In this document: piece after piece, positions 6,435 through 9,506 of the stretch
How positions within the stretch are numbered: position 1 is the stretch's first letter
Layout: each line of letters starts with the position of its first letter
NCBI GenBank assembly: GCA_018648945.1
Contig: JABGQJ010000266.1
Span: 1 to 9,506 of the forward strand
Origin: Victivallales bacterium
Lineage (GTDB): Bacteria; Verrucomicrobiota; Lentisphaeria; Oligosphaerales; Lenti-02
DNA: 9,506 nucleotides
Direction: 5' to 3'
The notes under the pieces: generated by a model
Seen by the model: the letters and a program-made list of their open reading frames with translations, nothing else
Told to the model about the DNA's origin: nothing
Database searches by the model: none
Translations under genes and position numbers: made by a program

Positions 6435-7427
6435 GTGGCTGTCGGTCTCAGATGCATGTCGCTCATGGCCTTACTGGTCCTCCTGACTGGTACCCCAGGC
6501 GTGCGCGCGGCGAAGTTCCGGATTCGGTACGCCACGGTCAGCAGCCAGCGCTATCTCTTCCTGCGAGATGTGGCGACGTACTACGGCATGCAGTACTCCC
6601 ACCGCACGTCCGCCAAGCACGTCTATCTGGTCAGCCGCTACTCGCGCCTGGTCTTCAACGTGGACAAGCGGACGACGACGCTGAATGGCACGGCGGTACA
6701 CCTGGGCCACCCCGTCCGCAAATGGAAGGGGAATCCGGTCATCAGCGATGCCGATTTCCGGTTGCTTCTCGATCCCATCCTCCGCCGCAGTTCACTGCCC
6801 CGTTCCACGGTCCGCTCCATCGTGATCGACCCAGGCCACGGCGGCAAGGATCCCGGCACCACTGGCACGAAGCTCAAGAAGAAAGAGAAGGATCTCGTTC
6901 TGAAGCTGGCCAAGAAACTACAGGCGGAACTGACCGGCAAGGGGTACAAGGTGTACCTCACCCGCACCGGGGACAGCGCCCTTTCCCTGGCCCAACGCTC
7001 CGCGATCGCGGCAAGGAAGAAGGCCGACGTGTTCGTCAGCCTCCACGCCAACTACGTCGGCACCCCGTCCGTGCGAGGCGTCGAGTCCTTCCGGCTCTGC
7101 CCCAAGGGAACGCCGTCCAGCTACGGCAACAGGACCAACGGCTCGACCCGGAAGGGGAATGCCTGCGACCGCCGCAACTCCCGCCTGGCCTATGAGGTCC
7201 AGAGATCCCTTGTGGGGGCCACCAAGGCAGAGGACCGCGGGGTGAAGCAGGCCAGCTTCTGCGTGCTCCGCGACACCACCTGCCCCGCCGTGCTCGTGGA
7301 GGTCGGCTTCATGAGCAATGCCAAGGACGAACGGCTGCTGAACAGCGCCCGTCACCAGGCCAAGATCGCGGCCGGAATTGCGGCCGGAATCCAGCGCTAC
7401 CGCCAGGCCATCGAGCACCGCCCCTAG
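6435..7427 (+). CDS. Secreted N-acetylmuramoyl-L-alanine amidase (Amidase_3 family)
   Basis: This 330-residue zinc enzyme should cleave the amide bond between N-acetylmuramic acid and the stem peptide of peptidoglycan, as AmiA/B/C do in cell separation. A signal peptide is visible: hydrophobic core MALLVLLTG (11-19) and probable cleavage after VRA (23-25). No lipobox is present. Residues about 30-120 resemble the copper-amine-oxidase N-terminal-like domain often placed before cell-wall hydrolases. The catalytic domain (about 127-325) has zinc ligands His135 (DPGHGG), Glu151 (KEKD) and His204 (SLHAN), plus catalytic Glu289 (VLVEVGF). No SPOR, AMIN, LysM or other wall-binding repeat is seen. 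It begins 32 bases after clpX and ends 9 bases before etfB, so co-transcription is plausible. The mature part carries four cysteines (222, 244, 276, 283). Confidence 0.93.
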   Translation: MAVGLRCMSLMALLVLLTGTPGVRAAKFRIRYATVSSQRYLFLRDVATYYGMQYSHRTSAKHVYLVSRYSRLVFNVDKRTTTLNGTAVHLGHPVRKWKGNPVISDADFRLLLDPILRRSSLPRSTVRSIVIDPGHGGKDPGTTGTKLKKKEKDLVLKLAKKLQAELTGKGYKVYLTRTGDSALSLAQRSAIAARKKADVFVSLHANYVGTPSVRGVESFRLCPKGTPSSYGNRTNGSTRKGNACDRRNSRLAYEVQRSLVGATKAEDRGVKQASFCVLRDTTCPAVLVEVGFMSNAKDERLLNSARHQAKIAAGIAAGIQRYRQAIEHRP

Positions 7428-7430
7428 GAG
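7425..7430 (+). promoter_or_regulatory. Ribosome binding site of etfB overlapping the amidase stop codon
   Basis: TAGGAG contains the amidase stop (TAG, 7425-7427) and lies 6 bases before ATG 7437. Ribosomes finishing the amidase would reach this site directly, so the two genes are probably translationally coupled. Confidence 0.75.
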
Positions 7431-7436
7431 CCCGCC

Positions 7437-8231
7437 ATGCGTATCGTCGTCCCCATCAAGCAGGTGCCTGAGACCAGCGGCGTTCGCATGGATGAGGAAA
7501 CCGGGACAGTCGTCCGGGACGGTGCCGAAGTCATCGTCAACCCCCTTGATCTCTATGCCATCGAGACCGCCCTTCAGCTTTGCGGTCCGGAGGACGAGAC
7601 CGTGGCTCTCTCCATGGGGCCAGCCAAGGCGGCAGACGCCCTGCGCGAGGCCATCGCCATGGGCTGCGACCAGGGCATCCTGCTCTCCGACCGGGCCTTT
7701 GCCGCGTCCGACACGTGGGCCACCTCCCACGTGCTCGCCGCTGCGGTCCGCAGGCTGGGCCTGCCCGATCTCATCATCTGCGGCGAGCGGGCCACCGATG
7801 GGGACACCGGGCAGGTCGGCCCCGAACTCGCGGCTTTCCTGGACCTCCCCGTCGCCACCTACGTCAGCCGCATCGTGAGCCATGACGGGGAGTGCATCGT
7901 GGTCGAGCGGCTGGTGGAGACGGGGTACGAGACGCTGGAGGTCCAGCTTCCAGCAGTGCTCAGCGTGGTCAAGGAGGCGGCCGACCCCCGCCTCCCTACG
8001 CTCCGTGGCAAGCAACGCTCCCGCCAGGTCGAGATTCCCGTGTGGTCCGCCGAGGATCTGGCGGTCTCGGCAGCCGACGTCGGGCTGTCCGGAAGCCCCA
8101 CTCGGGTGGTCCGCATCTTCCGCCCCAGTATCGCCAGGGAATGCGAGATGCTCATGGCCGACGACCCGGCCAGCATCGAAGGGGCCTGCGACCGCATCGT
8201 CGAATACCTCGCCGGGCACGACCTGCTCTAG
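7437..8231 (+). CDS. etfB: Electron transfer flavoprotein beta subunit (EtfB/FixA family)
   Basis: This 264-residue protein is the ETF beta subunit, which pairs with EtfA to carry electrons from or to flavin dehydrogenases. It opens with the family hallmark MRIVVPIKQVPET (1-13). Nucleotide-binding segments are NPLDLYAIE (35-43) and CGERATDGDTGQVGPE (115-130). RLPTLRGKQRSR (185-196) is the usual conserved stretch. GLSGSPTRV (216-224) resembles the C-terminal region of ETFs from the FixAB/electron-bifurcating groups more than the short aerobic type; that subgroup call is an inference. Length is normal (about 250-265). No etfA or acyl-CoA dehydrogenase adjoins it within the window. The upstream neighbour is an amidase and the downstream one a symporter, so its partner must be encoded elsewhere or beyond the window. 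Confidence 0.93.
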   Translation: MRIVVPIKQVPETSGVRMDEETGTVVRDGAEVIVNPLDLYAIETALQLCGPEDETVALSMGPAKAADALREAIAMGCDQGILLSDRAFAASDTWATSHVLAAAVRRLGLPDLIICGERATDGDTGQVGPELAAFLDLPVATYVSRIVSHDGECIVVERLVETGYETLEVQLPAVLSVVKEAADPRLPTLRGKQRSRQVEIPVWSAEDLAVSAADVGLSGSPTRVVRIFRPSIARECEMLMADDPASIEGACDRIVEYLAGHDLL

Positions 8232-8240
8232 CTGGGCCTG

Positions 8241-8305
8241 CTGGCGTTGGCCAGAGTTGGGGCCATATTCCGGGGTCGGGCGTCTGCCGGACCGTAGTCT
8301 GGCCA
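8241..8305 (+). other. Inverted repeats in the etfB-symporter gap
   Basis: TGGCCAGA (8248-8255) is perfectly complementary to TCTGGCCA (8298-8305), 42 bases apart. Within the enclosed segment GGTCGG (8274-8279) can pair with CCGGACC (8287-8293) around one bulged base. Overlapping the left arm, CTGGC (8241-8245) and GCCAG (8250-8254) form a small alternative hairpin. There is no T run, so a terminator for etfB is not established, and no promoter with sensible spacing was found in 8232-8333. It may be a leader structure of the symporter mRNA or chance. Confidence 0.3.
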
Positions 8306-8321
8306 TTCGGAAACATGCACC

Positions 8322-8327
8322 GAGGAG
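8322..8327 (+). promoter_or_regulatory. Ribosome binding site deciding a GTG start for the symporter
   Basis: GAGGAG precedes GTG 8334 by 6 bases, and homology to the SSF family begins within a few residues of this start. Confidence 0.7.
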
Positions 8328-8333
8328 TTGGCT

Positions 8334-9506
8334 GTGGGTTCCTTTGATCTAGCGGCATGGGATTATCTGGCGTTCGTGCTGTACTTCGTAGCGCTCTCGG
8401 CCATTGGCTGGTGGGGCGGACGGGTGCGCAAGGCGGGGTCCGAGGAGTACTTCCTGGCGGGGCGTTCCTTGCCCTGGTACGTGGTGGGCACGTCCTTCAT
8501 TGCCTCGAACATCAGCAGCGAGCACTTCATCGGGATGATCGGCGCAGCCTCCATCTACGGTATCTGCGTGGCCATGTCGGAGTGGGGGAATATCTGGGCG
8601 TTCAGCATCCTGATCTGGATCTTCATCCCCTTCCTGCTCGCGACCAAGGTCTTCACGACCCCCGAGTTCATGGAGAAGCGGTTCAATAGCACCTTGCGCC
8701 AGTTCTTCGCGATCGTGACCGTGATCAGCAACGTGGTGGCCTTCCTGGCGGCCGTGCTCTATGGCGGGGCGCTAGCCCTGCAGAGCCTGTTTGGCTGGAA
8801 CCTGTGGTTCGCGATCATCACCCTTGGTGTGGTGGCGGGGGCCTGGGCCATCTACGGCGGCCTGCGCTCGGTGGCGTGGACGGATTGCTTCACGGTGGTG
8901 GTGATGATCGCTGGCGGCATCATGGTGACGATCCTGGGGCTGTACATGCTTTCGGGCGACTCCCATTCGCTGACGGTTGGCTGGCGGGAGATGATCGTCC
9001 GCAACCAAGCCACCACCGGCAAGTGGGCGGAGGCCGTGGCACACAACGCGCCGCACATGGTGCAGGGCACGACCTACAACCGCCTTTCCGTGATCCAGCC
9101 AGCCACGCACAGGACCACGCCCTGGCCGAGTCTGCTCTTCGCATTCCTGTCCATCAGTATCTGGTACAACGTGATCAATCAATTCATGGTCCAGCGCGTG
9201 CTCGGCGCCAAGAACGCCTGGCATGCCCGCATGGGGATCGTCCTGGCTGGGTACATGAAGGTCCTGATGCCGTTGATCGTGGTGGTGCCGGGGTTGATCC
9301 TCTTCGCGCACCAGCCCGAAGGCCTGCTGCAAAGCTGGCCGGAGGTGCAAGCCGGGGCCGACAGGGGGTACATCAAGATGCTGCAGATGCTGGTGCCCAT
9401 CGGGTTGCGCGGGTTGTTCCTGGCGGCTCTGTTTGGGGCCATTCAATCCACGGTGAACTCTGTGCTCAACTCCACCGCGACCATCGTCACCCTCGATATC
9501 TACCGC
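8334..9506 (+). CDS. Sodium:solute symporter (SSF/SGLT type), 3' end beyond the window
   Basis: The frame runs 391 codons from GTG 8334 to the window edge without a stop. It is a multi-span inner-membrane protein that should import a solute with Na+. Family marks include FLAGRSLPW (40-48) after the first helix, the broken helix IASNISSEHFIGM (56-68), TPEFMEKRFN (109-118), YGGLRSVAWTD (174-184), INQFMVQRVLGAKN (281-294) and IQSTVNSVLNSTATI (370-384) followed by TLDIY. By recalled alignment with Vibrio SGLT, the Na2-site hydroxyls are kept (S372, T373), as are E83 and K309 in the sugar site. Q69, N260 and W264 appear as H64, S and N, so the substrate may be a different sugar or another organic solute. 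Family members are 500 residues or more, so at least 100 C-terminal residues are missing. It lies 102 bases after etfB. Confidence 0.92.
   Translation, partial: MGSFDLAAWDYLAFVLYFVALSAIGWWGGRVRKAGSEEYFLAGRSLPWYVVGTSFIASNISSEHFIGMIGAASIYGICVAMSEWGNIWAFSILIWIFIPFLLATKVFTTPEFMEKRFNSTLRQFFAIVTVISNVVAFLAAVLYGGALALQSLFGWNLWFAIITLGVVAGAWAIYGGLRSVAWTDCFTVVVMIAGGIMVTILGLYMLSGDSHSLTVGWREMIVRNQATTGKWAEAVAHNAPHMVQGTTYNRLSVIQPATHRTTPWPSLLFAFLSISIWYNVINQFMVQRVLGAKNAWHARMGIVLAGYMKVLMPLIVVVPGLILFAHQPEGLLQSWPEVQAGADRGYIKMLQMLVPIGLRGLFLAALFGAIQSTVNSVLNSTATIVTLDIYR

Noticed and set aside
6386..7195. Second + strand frame of 269 codons overlapping the amidase
   Set aside because: The overlapping frame encodes a complete amidase with signal peptide and zinc ligands; this one gives low-complexity Arg/Pro/Gly sequence.
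8274..8293. Terminator of etfB
   Set aside because: The stem is short, bulged and not followed by T residues.
6918..8306. Antisense open frame (462 codons) over the amidase and etfB
   Set aside because: It covers two well-supported + strand genes and shows no domain.

Overview
The window is GC-rich (about 60-65% G+C by eye) bacterial chromosome with seven recognisable genes, all on the + strand and closely packed. Gene content and order point to a core housekeeping region rather than accessory DNA. I see no mobile element, CRISPR array, tRNA or rRNA. The protein style (trigger factor, an SGLT-like symporter, a secreted Amidase_3 enzyme with an N-terminal copper-amine-oxidase-like segment) is reminiscent of PVC-group bacteria such as Lentisphaerota or Kiritimatiellota. 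That placement rests on impression only.

Layout. (1) 1-252: possibly the last codons of an upstream gene (1-54), then a leader with a very GC-rich hairpin region (132-174) and a second structure (194-255) whose right side contains the Shine-Dalgarno and start codon of clpB. (2) 253-2853: clpB, the disaggregase. (3) 2854-3063: an intergenic region with a candidate extended -10 promoter, a 13-bp palindrome and a leader hairpin. (4) 3064-6402: tig, clpP and clpX, the classical operon of ribosome-bound chaperone, serine protease and unfoldase, with gaps of 6 and 27 bases. (5) 6435-7427: an exported N-acetylmuramoyl-L-alanine amidase. (6) 7437-8231: an electron-transfer flavoprotein beta subunit whose ribosome binding site overlaps the amidase stop codon. 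(7) 8334-9506: a sodium:solute symporter of the SGLT type, cut by the window end.

How the genes work together. Trigger factor, ClpXP and ClpB cover folding of new chains, degradation and rescue of aggregates, so about 6.2 kb is a protein quality-control block. The amidase and etfB follow with short gaps and could be co-transcribed with clpX; no functional link is obvious. No etfA is seen beside etfB.

The most interesting signal is not a protein. The clpB leader can fold so that the Shine-Dalgarno and the entire AUG are base-paired, which is the architecture expected of a translational heat sensor (RNA thermometer) on a heat-shock gene. A competing reading is that the 8-bp inverted repeat within it is a DNA operator.
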